This document shows, piece by piece, positions 55,740-63,118 of a stretch of 64,000 nucleotides of DNA. The notes beneath the pieces were generated by a model, which was not told the origin of the DNA, did not search any database, and saw only the letters and a list, made by a program, of their open reading frames with translations. A program made the translations under genes and the position numbers. The stretch comes from Gammaproteobacteria bacterium (lineage in GTDB: Bacteria > Pseudomonadota > Gammaproteobacteria > Ga0077554 > Ga007554): assembly GCA_021731145.1 (NCBI GenBank), contig JAKFXX010000019.1, forward strand, positions 1-64,000, written 5' to 3'. Each line of letters starts with the position of its first letter. Position 1 is the first letter of the stretch.

Positions 55740-56505
55740 TGTCTTATCTGACCTTGCTCACGCTATCGTCCATGGTCACGAGACACCGCCGGATGCACAG
55801 GCCGTCTACCCGAACTACCGCGTCACAACGGCCATGACTGTTTATCGAAACAATTATCGCGGCAATCTGCATGACACCCTTGCATGCGTTTATCCGGTCA
55901 CCGAGCAGCTCGTCGGCAAGGATTTCTTCCGAATGATGACGCGGCAATTTATCGGGCAGCATTTTTCATGCAGCGGGAACCTGCATCATTACGGCGCGGA
56001 GATGGCCGCATTCATTGCGGGCTTTACTCCTGCACAAGGCCTGGCTTACCTGCCGGATGTTGTGGCGCTTGAATGGGCCTGCCATTGCGCCTACTTCGCA
56101 CCGGATGCGGCCACGCTCGATATCAACAAACTGTCGCGGATACCGCCCGGGCATTATCCTGATTTGATCCTGCTCATCCATCCGGCCTGTCACGTGGTGC
56201 GTTCCCGATATCCGATCACAGCCATCTGGCATGCTCACCAGCCGAATGCGCCCGGTGAATTTCATATCGACCTGGATAGCGGACCCTGTATAGCTTTGGC
56301 AAGCCGCATGAATGATGTTATTCATGTCAGCGAACTGGCTGAAGCCGATGCCGCATGGCTACTCAGCATCCAGGCCGGAACCCCACTGGGCACAGCGACC
56401 GACGCCACACAGAAGCAGTATCCGGACTTTGATTTGCAAGCCGCTCTGATAAATCTGGCATCAAAAAATGTCCTGACGGATTTCAACCTGGGGGCTGCGC
56501 CATGA
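55723..56505 (+). CDS. bufC: DUF2063 partner protein BufC
   Basis: A 260-residue protein of the DUF2063 family, often annotated as a putative DNA-binding domain protein. YRNNYRGNLHDTLACVYPVT and FIAGFTPAQGLAYLPDVVAL-like blocks are typical. In RiPP pathways it pairs with DUF692 enzymes and is thought to help recognise the precursor. DNA binding is not supported by anything I see. The ATG at 55723 lies inside bufB, giving a 17-base overlap. The operon order B-C is the usual one. Confidence 0.88.
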   Translation: MRTLNNVLSDLAHAIVHGHETPPDAQAVYPNYRVTTAMTVYRNNYRGNLHDTLACVYPVTEQLVGKDFFRMMTRQFIGQHFSCSGNLHHYGAEMAAFIAGFTPAQGLAYLPDVVALEWACHCAYFAPDAATLDINKLSRIPPGHYPDLILLIHPACHVVRSRYPITAIWHAHQPNAPGEFHIDLDSGPCIALASRMNDVIHVSELAEADAAWLLSIQAGTPLGTATDATQKQYPDFDLQAALINLASKNVLTDFNLGAAP

Positions 56506-56978
56506 CGCCGTTGTTACGTCTTGTCCGGCTTTATTACACTACGTCACACTTGCCGGAATGCCTGGCTCCTGCCCTTGATCTGGGGCTGAGATTATTTGTG
56601 GCAAATGTCTTTTTCAAATCCGGATTAACCAAGATACAGAGCTGGGACAGCACGTTGTATCTGTTCAGCGATGTATATCAGGTGCCGCTGCTGCCACCGG
56701 AGCTTGCGGCATGGCTAGCCACCAGCGCAGAACTTGGCCTGCCTGTGTTGCTGGCATTGGGGCTGTTTGGGCGCTTCGCCGCAGCCGGACTGTTCATTCT
56801 CAACCTGGTTGCTGTTATCTCTTATTACTCCGGACTGAGTGAAGCGGGCATCAACCAGCACTTGTATTGGGGCATGTTGCTGGCGGTGTTGTTGCTGATA
56901 AGCCGAGGTGCCTGGTCGGTAGATACCTGGCTGGAAAAGCGATTAAAGCTCCACGCCGTCTGCGCACAGCGCCTGTGA
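56502..56978 (+). CDS. bufD: DoxX family membrane protein
   Basis: A 158-residue protein with four hydrophobic segments and the DoxX/DUF pattern (FVANVFFKSGLTKIQSWDST, LVAVISYYSGLSEAG). Fourth gene of the bufferin-type operon, overlapping bufC by four bases. Members of the family may link quinone or redox chemistry to the membrane, and their role in this pathway is open. Confidence 0.85.
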   Translation: MTPLLRLVRLYYTTSHLPECLAPALDLGLRLFVANVFFKSGLTKIQSWDSTLYLFSDVYQVPLLPPELAAWLATSAELGLPVLLALGLFGRFAAAGLFILNLVAVISYYSGLSEAGINQHLYWGMLLAVLLLISRGAWSVDTWLEKRLKLHAVCAQRL

Positions 56979-57068
56979 GACCTTCCCCGCCACGCAGCGG
57001 TGCCTCCCATGCATGAATAATCCGGCATTAACGTTTTGCAGGTGTTTCCATTGTGATAAGTTATAGCC

Positions 57069-58580
57069 ATGAAAAATTACATTGAAAAAATTCTCACGGC
57101 GCGCGTCTACGATGTGGCGCAGGAAACACCACTGGATCTGATGCGCACACTGTCGCAGCGGCTGGGTAACCGCGTAATGCTCAAGCGCGAGGATCTGCAG
57201 CCGGTGTTTTCCTTCAAGCTGCGCGGTGCATACAACAAGATCGTTAATCTGCCACCGGGCGCGGCGCAAAACGGCGTGATCACTGCCTCGGCGGGCAATC
57301 ACGCCCAAGGGGTAGCGCTGGCGGCGCGCAAGCTGGGCATTCCGGCGCTGATCGTCATGCCGCGCACCACCCCGGATATCAAAGTGGCATCGGTGCGCAG
57401 CCTGGGTGCGACCATTGCGCTGCATGGCGACGCGTATGACGAAGCCTATCAACACGCGGCGCAACTGGCCGTGGATAATGGCATGGTGTTTATTCACCCT
57501 TACGACGATCCTGATGTCATCGCCGGGCAAGGCACCATCGGTGTGGAGATCCTGCGCCAGCACACCGATCCATTGCACGCCATTTTCATCCCGGTGGGCG
57601 GCGGCGGGCTGATTGCCGGGGTATCCGCGTATGTGAAATACCTCTGGCCGGAGATCAAGATCATTGGCGTCGAACCGGAGGATGCGGCAAGCATGTACCA
57701 CGCGCTGCGCACCGGCGAACGCGTGACGCTGGATCATGTCGGGATCTTCGCCGACGGTGTGGCAGTGCGGCAGGCGGGTGCCGAGACCTTCCGCATTGCG
57801 CGCCAGTGCGTCGACGAAATCATCCTCGTCAGTACCGATGAGATCTGCGCCGCGATCAAGGATATCTTTGACGATACCCGTTCCATCGCCGAACCCGCCG
57901 GTGCGCTGGCTGTGGCGGGGCTTAAAAAGTATGTGGCGAGAGAGGGGCTGGAAAACCAGAACATGGTAGCCATCGACAGTGGCGCCAACATGAATTTTGA
58001 CCGGCTGCGCCACATCGCGGAACGCGCCGAAGTGGGTGAGCGCCACGAGGCGATCATCGCGGTGACGATCCCCGAGCGTCCCGGCAGCTTCCGGCAGTTC
58101 TGTGAATCCCTCGGCGAACGCAGCATTACCGAATTCAACTATCGTTATTCCGACCCCAGTCAAGCCCATGTGTTCGCGGGCATAAAGCTGGCTCACGGTG
58201 AAACGGAGAAGAGCGACATCATCGAACGGCTGCAGGCGCAGGGTTATCCTGTGACCGACATGACGGACAACGAAGTGGCGAAGCTGCATGTGCGCTACAT
58301 GGTGGGCGGACACCCTCCCGCCGTTGAGCACGAAGTCATCTACCGCTTCGAATTCCCTGAGCGGCCCGGCGCCCTGTTGCGGTTTCTCAACAAGATGGGG
58401 CAGCGCTGGAATATCAGCATGTTTCATTACCGCAATCATGGCGCGGCGTATGGGCGGGTATTGGTGGGCGTTCAAGTGCCTCCTGAAGAGACGCCCAGCT
58501 TCCTGTCCTTTCTCGCGGAGGTAGGCTACGAGCATCAGGACGAAACCAGTAACCCTGCTTATACGTTATTTCTGAGTTAA
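57069..58580 (+). CDS. ilvA: threonine ammonia-lyase, biosynthetic
   Basis: A 503-residue PLP enzyme that deaminates threonine to 2-oxobutyrate, the first step of isoleucine synthesis. The lysine motif is FSFKLRGAYNKI; the glycine-rich phosphate loop is PVGGGGLIAGVSAYVK. The C-terminal half has two ACT-like regulatory domains (VTIPERPGSFRQFCESLGER and FPERPGALLRFLNKMG), which give isoleucine feedback control, as in the long IlvA type. It follows the bufferin-type operon by about 90 bases and may have its own promoter. Confidence 0.96.
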   Translation: MKNYIEKILTARVYDVAQETPLDLMRTLSQRLGNRVMLKREDLQPVFSFKLRGAYNKIVNLPPGAAQNGVITASAGNHAQGVALAARKLGIPALIVMPRTTPDIKVASVRSLGATIALHGDAYDEAYQHAAQLAVDNGMVFIHPYDDPDVIAGQGTIGVEILRQHTDPLHAIFIPVGGGGLIAGVSAYVKYLWPEIKIIGVEPEDAASMYHALRTGERVTLDHVGIFADGVAVRQAGAETFRIARQCVDEIILVSTDEICAAIKDIFDDTRSIAEPAGALAVAGLKKYVAREGLENQNMVAIDSGANMNFDRLRHIAERAEVGERHEAIIAVTIPERPGSFRQFCESLGERSITEFNYRYSDPSQAHVFAGIKLAHGETEKSDIIERLQAQGYPVTDMTDNEVAKLHVRYMVGGHPPAVEHEVIYRFEFPERPGALLRFLNKMGQRWNISMFHYRNHGAAYGRVLVGVQVPPEETPSFLSFLAEVGYEHQDETSNPAYTLFLS

Positions 58581-58598
58581 CCGGCTTGCAACCAAAAC

Positions 58599-58627
58599 AA
58601 AAAGGCCCGCTTATGCGGGCCTTTTTT
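58599..58627. terminator. bidirectional intrinsic terminator
   Basis: AAAGGCCCGC (58601) and GCGGGCCTTT (58615) stems with a TTAT loop, and runs of A and T on the two sides. It serves both ilvA and the convergent H1-like gene. Confidence 0.9.
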
Positions 58628-58646
58628 CTGACAGCCTAACCCAGGA

Positions 58647-58877
58647 TTACTTCTTCTTGGGCGCTGCTTTTTTGGCTGGGGCGGCCTTCTTTACGGCTGC
58701 CTTTTTGACTACGGCCTTTTTAGCCGGTGCTGCTTTCTTTGCAGGAGCTGCCTTTTTAGCAGGAGCTGCTTTCTTCACGGGAGCCGCCTTCTTGGCAGGC
58801 GCCACCTTCTTCTTTGCGGGCGCTGCTTTTTTGGCAGGCGCTGCTTTCTTCTTTACTGCGGCTTTTTTTACGGCCAT
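58647..58877 (-). CDS. histone H1-like Lys/Ala-rich protein
   Basis: A 76-residue protein made almost only of Lys, Ala, Pro and Val in units such as KKAAPAKKAAP, resembling the C-terminal tail of histone H1 and bacterial AlgP- or HctB-like proteins. It should be highly basic and bind DNA without sequence preference, in the nucleoid. The ATG at 58877 is preceded by GGAGGAAG. GTACAT and ATGTAC form a perfect inverted repeat in the leader (58899-58912). The low-complexity DNA may vary in length among strains. Confidence 0.85.
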   Translation of the reverse strand: MAVKKAAVKKKAAPAKKAAPAKKKVAPAKKAAPVKKAAPAKKAAPAKKAAPAKKAVVKKAAVKKAAPAKKAAPKKK

Positions 58878-59009
58878 CTTGCTTCCTCCATGTTGGATGT
58901 ACATAAATGTACGGAACTAAGTATAAACAAGTTTGCACGGATTTCTAAAGTGCTAACGCTACTTATATCGTACTTTGCATCAAATCACTTTAATTTTTTG
59001 TGAATAAAT

Positions 59010-59468
59010 TCATTCCAATTTCAAAATATAACCCCAATCTTGCGTGCTCACAGGCATAACAGAGAGCCGATTGCCGCGCTGCAACAGCGGCATATTGTGT
59101 AATGCGGCATGCTCTTTGAGTTCACTGAGACTGATAACGCGCCTGAAGGAAAGCACATAACGCACATCCACCATATACCACTGTGGACGCGCCGGATTGC
59201 TCTTCGGGTCATAATGCGGATCGCTGGAATCGAAGGCCGTGAAGTCGGGATAACCTTCCCTCACAATTTCCGCAATGCCCACGATGCCGGGCACCTTGCA
59301 GTTGGAATGATAGAAAAACACCTGGTCCCCCAGCTTCATCTGGTCACGCAGCATGTTGCGCGCCTGATAATTGCGCACGCCGTCCCAGTGCTCGGTCTGT
59401 TGCGGCCTGTGGATGAGCATATCCAGGCTGAATGTATCGGGTTCGGATTTCATGAGCCAGTAGTTCAT
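59010..59468 (-). CDS. EVE domain protein
   Basis: A 152-residue single EVE domain, related to the PUA/YTH fold. MNYWLMKSEPDTFSLD at the start, WDGVRNYQARNMLRD and GDQVFFYHSNCKVPGIVGIA are diagnostic. EVE and YTH-type domains can bind modified bases in RNA or DNA, and many occur near restriction or defence genes; none is seen here. The ATG at 59468 is chosen on homology; the 25 upstream residues in frame look non-coding. Confidence 0.9.
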   Translation of the reverse strand: MNYWLMKSEPDTFSLDMLIHRPQQTEHWDGVRNYQARNMLRDQMKLGDQVFFYHSNCKVPGIVGIAEIVREGYPDFTAFDSSDPHYDPKSNPARPQWYMVDVRYVLSFRRVISLSELKEHAALHNMPLLQRGNRLSVMPVSTQDWGYILKLE

Positions 59469-59479
59469 GTCTTGTCTCT

Positions 59480-60100
59480 TTACGTTGGAAGGTACAGCCT
59501 GGCCTCGGTAGCGACCGCATAAAGCGGCACGTCCCACTCGCAACTCTGCAATATGTCCACCCGCTGAAAGTCATAGGCAATACCCAGCAGGCGAGGCTTG
59601 CGCCAATGATGGCGGCGCCTGAGAAATGAAAAAGTTTGATCATAAAAACCGCCGCCCATGCCGAGACGGTTGCCATGTTCATCGAAGGCGACCAGCGGCG
59701 TGAGAACAAGATCCAGCGCACAGGCGGACATTCGGTTGCGGATTGACAGGCGTGGCTCGGGAATGCCAAAGCGATTGGGAATGAGCGGGTCACCTTCAAC
59801 ATACGGTACAAACCACAGCCGGTTGGCATGCAGAGTGTTCAGTACCGGCAGGTAACAGATCTTGCCCATGGCCCAGGCGCGCCGCATCAATGGCGTGGGG
59901 TCAAGCTCGCCGTTCTGGGGAAGATAACAGGCGATGTGGCGGCTGCGCTGAAAAACCTTGTAGCGGGCGATCCGGCGCGCCACCTGAAACGCAGCGGCAT
60001 CACGCTCCGTTGCGCTGAGCGCGGCACGTTTGGCGCGCATCTGCTTGCGTATCTCGGGTCGGGCCGGGGTGGACGACGGGGCAGGATTCAAAGAGGCCAC
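59480..60100 (-). CDS. ygfA: 5-formyltetrahydrofolate cyclo-ligase
   Basis: A 206-residue ATP-dependent enzyme that recycles 5-formyl-THF to 5,10-methenyl-THF. The signature GNRLGMGGGFYDQTFSFL near residue 145 is complete, and the N-terminal RKQMRAKRAALSATERDAAA helix is typical. It follows 6S RNA by about 20 bases, the conserved order in gammaproteobacteria, where both are often one transcript. Confidence 0.94.
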   Translation of the reverse strand: MASLNPAPSSTPARPEIRKQMRAKRAALSATERDAAAFQVARRIARYKVFQRSRHIACYLPQNGELDPTPLMRRAWAMGKICYLPVLNTLHANRLWFVPYVEGDPLIPNRFGIPEPRLSIRNRMSACALDLVLTPLVAFDEHGNRLGMGGGFYDQTFSFLRRRHHWRKPRLLGIAYDFQRVDILQSCEWDVPLYAVATEARLYLPT

Positions 60101-60118
60101 CGCAATGCGTTGAAATAA

Positions 60119-60317
60119 AGGAGGACATCCTCCGCCTGTGACGTTATAGGCCTTCGTTCTTGAACCAAAGGTTCAAGTGGGTACCTGTGCGATGCATCAG
60201 GCTTCCCGCTCGGAGGCGGGCATGCACACCAACATCAAGCAAACAGGTTCCCGGGGTCCTAAAATAGGCTCAAGAAATGACCCGGCCCAGCACGGGCACC
60301 GCAGGGGATGTCCAGAT
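60119..60317 (-). ncRNA. ssrS: 6S RNA
   Basis: Minus-strand RNA of about 190-200 nt between zapA and the 5-FCL gene. The ends pair (GGACATCC at 60313-60306 with GGATGTCC at 60130-60123). The 5' side resembles CCTGCGGTG...GGGCC and TTCTTGAGCC of known 6S RNAs. The 3' side has the conserved CTTGAACC/GGTTCAAG hairpin (60158-60177). It binds RNA polymerase holoenzyme in stationary phase. Exact ends are approximate. Confidence 0.9.
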
Positions 60318-60384
60318 TTAATTCTAACTGAAAACCATAGCCAGTACCACGATCCCGAAAAGGGTAGCAGGACAAAAAGACAGG

Positions 60385-60699
60385 TTACAGCTCTATCTGC
60401 TTTCCGTTGATGAGGGCGGTGTCGATCTTGTTGCTCAGCAATTTTATCCGGTTGGTGATCGACTGGGCGTAATCATCCTTGTGGGATTTGCTCAGCAACA
60501 GCTCGTGGGCGATGTTCAGCGCCGCCATTACGGCGACGCGATCTGCGCCGATCACCTTGCCGGTATCGCGTATTTCTTTCATTTTATCGTTCAAATAACG
60601 CGCCGAGGCAAGCAGCCCGTCACGCTCGTCCTCCGGGCATGCCACACGATACTCTTTGTCCAACACGCGAACGTCTACCGCCACCATGTCACCGCTCAT
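60385..60699 (-). CDS. zapA: cell division protein ZapA
   Basis: A 104-residue FtsZ-bundling protein. The N-terminal part VRVLDKEYRVACPEDERDGL and the coiled-coil C-terminus are typical, as is VAVMAALNIAHELL. It overlaps the upstream zapB-like gene by four bases. It is followed by 6S RNA. Confidence 0.95.
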   Translation of the reverse strand: MSGDMVAVDVRVLDKEYRVACPEDERDGLLASARYLNDKMKEIRDTGKVIGADRVAVMAALNIAHELLLSKSHKDDYAQSITNRIKLLSNKIDTALINGKQIEL

Positions 60700-60947
60700 G
60701 CGTCATATTCCATGGACTTGAAGCGCATGATCATGGACTCCACCCGCGTGCTGGCCAGCTCGGTTTTTTTTGCCAGTTCGGCGCGCTCCGCGGCCAGCTT
60801 GGCGTTCTGGCTGCGCAACAGGGTGTTTTCTTCTTTCAGGCGCTCGCAGACCTGAATCAGCTCTTCGATACGAAATTCGAGGCTGCGCAGATCCTGCTCT
60901 ATGACACGGGTTGAATTGTCGGATTTCACGGGTTTCATGGTCGTCAA
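60696..60947 (-). CDS. TIGR02449/ZapB-like coiled-coil protein
   Basis: An 83-residue coiled-coil protein with the pattern LRSLEFRIEELIQVCERLKE, NTLLRSQNAKLAAERAELA and a final EYDA. It is annotated as TIGR02449 and lies upstream of zapA in many gammaproteobacteria, where it may stabilise the divisome like ZapB. The ATG at 60947 or 60938 may be used. Its promoter must lie in the repeat-rich gap at 60948-61201. Confidence 0.85.
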   Translation of the reverse strand: MTTMKPVKSDNSTRVIEQDLRSLEFRIEELIQVCERLKEENTLLRSQNAKLAAERAELAKKTELASTRVESMIMRFKSMEYDA

Positions 60948-60963
60948 TAGTAGAACGGCTATA

Positions 60964-61132
60964 TTAACCCGAATGTTTCATAAATTGGCACGCGCCCTCG
61001 CTGGTCTTTTGATCGCTAGGGTGATTTTGTTCAGTCGGCCGTATGAATCACTACGGCGCTCCTTCACAAAATCCCCCTATCAATCAAAATTCTGCGCGAT
61101 CATCGCGCGAATTCATGAAACATTCGGGTTAA
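60964..61132. mobile_element. 169 bp palindromic MITE-like element
   Basis: TTAACCCGAATGTTTCAT (60964-60981) and ATGAAACATTCGGGTTAA (61115-61132) are perfect 18 bp inverted ends. Inside, TTTTGATCGCTAGGG at 61009 and CCCTATCAATCAAAA at 61075 extend the palindrome with a few mismatches. No transposase is coded. It fills most of the divergent promoter gap between the zapB-like gene and ygfB. Confidence 0.65.
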
Positions 61133-61201
61133 CAGGGTCAAGGCAGTTTCGATACTGCCGGTACGATGATAGCATAGCGTATAACAATACGGAGCCACCT
61201 C

Positions 61202-61783
61202 ATGTCTGCTGATACCCAACCCACCGATTTCGATCACATCAATGAAGTGCTGCATCGCGTCGGATCCTCGGTCGATGCGGCCGAATGCCACGGCCTGCTC
61301 AGCGGTTTGCTGTGCGCGCAGGACACGGTGGACAGCGCTGCATGGATATCCTATGTATTGGGCGGCGCGCCGGATACGGAGGTTGCCTTGACGGAAGAAG
61401 GGAGGTCTCTGTTGAGTGCGCTGCTGGGGCGGGTACTCGATCAACTGAACGATCCTGACTACGGTTTTGAGCCATTATTGCCTGACGATGATCAGCCCCT
61501 CGCCCTGCGCACCGCCGCATTGTCCGAGTGGTGCCAGAGCTTTCTGCTCGGGTTGAGTATGGGCGGTCTCAAAGACCTGGAGCAGATCCCCGAAGCCAGC
61601 GCCGAGATCATCAGGGACATGACCGAGATCACTCACATCGACACTGATGACAGCGACGCCTCTGCCGAAGACGAAGACGCCTTTATCGAAATCGTTGAAT
61701 ACGTCCGCATGGGCGTGTTGCTGATCCGCGAAGAACTGCGCGCCATCAAGCAGCCGCGCCCGGATGATGTGATCGTACATTAA
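61202..61783 (+). CDS. ygfB: UPF0149 family protein YgfB
   Basis: A 193-residue UPF0149 protein. ECHGLLSGLLCAQDTVDSAA near residue 25 and WCQSFLLGLSMGGLKDLEQI near residue 115 are diagnostic. In Pseudomonas the homologue affects beta-lactam resistance through regulation of ampDh3. It is 13 bases upstream of pepP, and the two likely share a transcript. Confidence 0.9.
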   Translation: MSADTQPTDFDHINEVLHRVGSSVDAAECHGLLSGLLCAQDTVDSAAWISYVLGGAPDTEVALTEEGRSLLSALLGRVLDQLNDPDYGFEPLLPDDDQPLALRTAALSEWCQSFLLGLSMGGLKDLEQIPEASAEIIRDMTEITHIDTDDSDASAEDEDAFIEIVEYVRMGVLLIREELRAIKQPRPDDVIVH

Positions 61784-61796
61784 GAGAATCCGCCCC

Positions 61797-63113
61797 ATGA
61801 ACACCAAAGAATTCGCACAACGCCGCGCGCGTCTGATGCGCAAAATCGGCCATGACGGGGTTGCCATACTGCCCGCCGCACCCCATGCGCTGCGCAACCG
61901 CGACAGCGAATATTCGTACCGTCCCGACAGCGATTTTTATTATCTGACGGGCTTTGCCGAGCCGGAGGCGGTGGCGGTACTGGTGCCGGGACGCAAAGAA
62001 GGCGAATACATCCTGTTTTGCCGCGAGCGCGACCCGAAGATGGAGATATGGACAGGTTCCCGTGCGGGCCAGGAGGGCGCACGCACGCTGTATGGCGCCG
62101 ATGAATCCTTTCCCATCGGCGATATCGACAAGGTGCTGCCCGGCCTGCTGGAAAACCGGCGGCGGGTCTTTTATGCAATGGGGCAACGGCAAGCCTTCGA
62201 TCAACAGGTCATGGCATGGGTGAATCAGGTGCGCAGCAAGGCGCGCACTGGCGTGCATGCCCCGGCGGAGTTTGTCGCATTGGAAGAGCCGCTGCACGAG
62301 ATGCGCCTGCTCAAGAGCAAGACCGAGATTACCGCCATGCGTTACGCGGCCAAGGTGTCGGCGGCAGCCCACCGCCGCGCCATGCAGAGCTGCCGTGCGG
62401 GCATGATGGAATATCAGGTCGAGGCCGAACTGCTGCATGAGTTTGTGCGCGAGGGTTGCCGCTTTCCTGCCTATAACTCCATCGTGGGCGGCGGCGGCAA
62501 TGCCTGCACCCTGCACTACACGGACAACAACGCCAGCCTCAACGATGGCGACCTGCTGTTGATCGACGCGGGTGCGGAATTTGACTGCTACGCCGCCGAC
62601 ATCACACGCACCTTTCCGGTCAATGGCCGTTTCAGCGCCGAGCAAAAGGCAGTATACGAAATCGTGCTGGCTGCCCAGCTCGCCGCCATCGACAAGGTGC
62701 GCCCCGGCAACCACTGGAACGAACCGCACGAGGCTGCGGTGCGCGTCCTGACCGAAGGGCTGGTGGAGCTGGGCCTGCTCAAAGGCAAGCCCAAGCAGCT
62801 CATCAAGGAGGAGGCCCATCGGAAATTTTACATGCACCGTACCGGCCACTGGCTGGGCATGGATGTGCATGACGTAGGCGCATACAAGGTGGACGGCAAC
62901 TGGCGCACGCTGGAAGCGGGCATGGTGCTGACCGTCGAGCCGGGCCTCTACATCCCGGCAGGAAGCAAGGGTGTGCCGAAAAAATGGTGGAACATCGGTA
63001 TCCGCATCGAGGATGACGTGCTGGTGACGAAGGACGGACACGAAGTGCTCAGCGCCGCCGCGCCCAAGTCGGTTGCGGACATTGAAGCCCTCATGGCTCA
63101 ACCGCCGGGCTGA
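61797..63113 (+). CDS. pepP: Xaa-Pro aminopeptidase PepP
   Basis: A 438-residue manganese-dependent aminopeptidase removing an N-terminal residue before proline. Metal ligands are in LLIDAGAEFDCYAADITRTF (two Asp), HRTGHWLGMDVHD (His), TVEPGLYIP (Glu) and GIRIEDDVLV (Glu). The N-terminal creatinase-like domain has FYYLTGFAEPEAVAVL. It is followed by ubiH with five bases between, the conserved ygfB-pepP-ubiH order. Confidence 0.96.
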   Translation: MNTKEFAQRRARLMRKIGHDGVAILPAAPHALRNRDSEYSYRPDSDFYYLTGFAEPEAVAVLVPGRKEGEYILFCRERDPKMEIWTGSRAGQEGARTLYGADESFPIGDIDKVLPGLLENRRRVFYAMGQRQAFDQQVMAWVNQVRSKARTGVHAPAEFVALEEPLHEMRLLKSKTEITAMRYAAKVSAAAHRRAMQSCRAGMMEYQVEAELLHEFVREGCRFPAYNSIVGGGGNACTLHYTDNNASLNDGDLLLIDAGAEFDCYAADITRTFPVNGRFSAEQKAVYEIVLAAQLAAIDKVRPGNHWNEPHEAAVRVLTEGLVELGLLKGKPKQLIKEEAHRKFYMHRTGHWLGMDVHDVGAYKVDGNWRTLEAGMVLTVEPGLYIPAGSKGVPKKWWNIGIRIEDDVLVTKDGHEVLSAAAPKSVADIEALMAQPPG

Positions 63114-63118
63114 TCATC

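Noticed and set aside
56943-58535. A long open frame (530 codons) on the minus strand across ilvA
   Set aside because: It lies opposite a clear threonine ammonia-lyase. The translation is Arg/His-rich without recognisable domains, as expected for the reverse frame of a GC-rich gene.
60948-61201. A 103-codon frame through the palindromic element
   Set aside because: It follows the self-complementary element and has no protein-like features.
61746-63101. A 451-codon minus-strand frame across pepP
   Set aside because: PepP has all metal ligands on the plus strand; the antisense product resembles nothing known.
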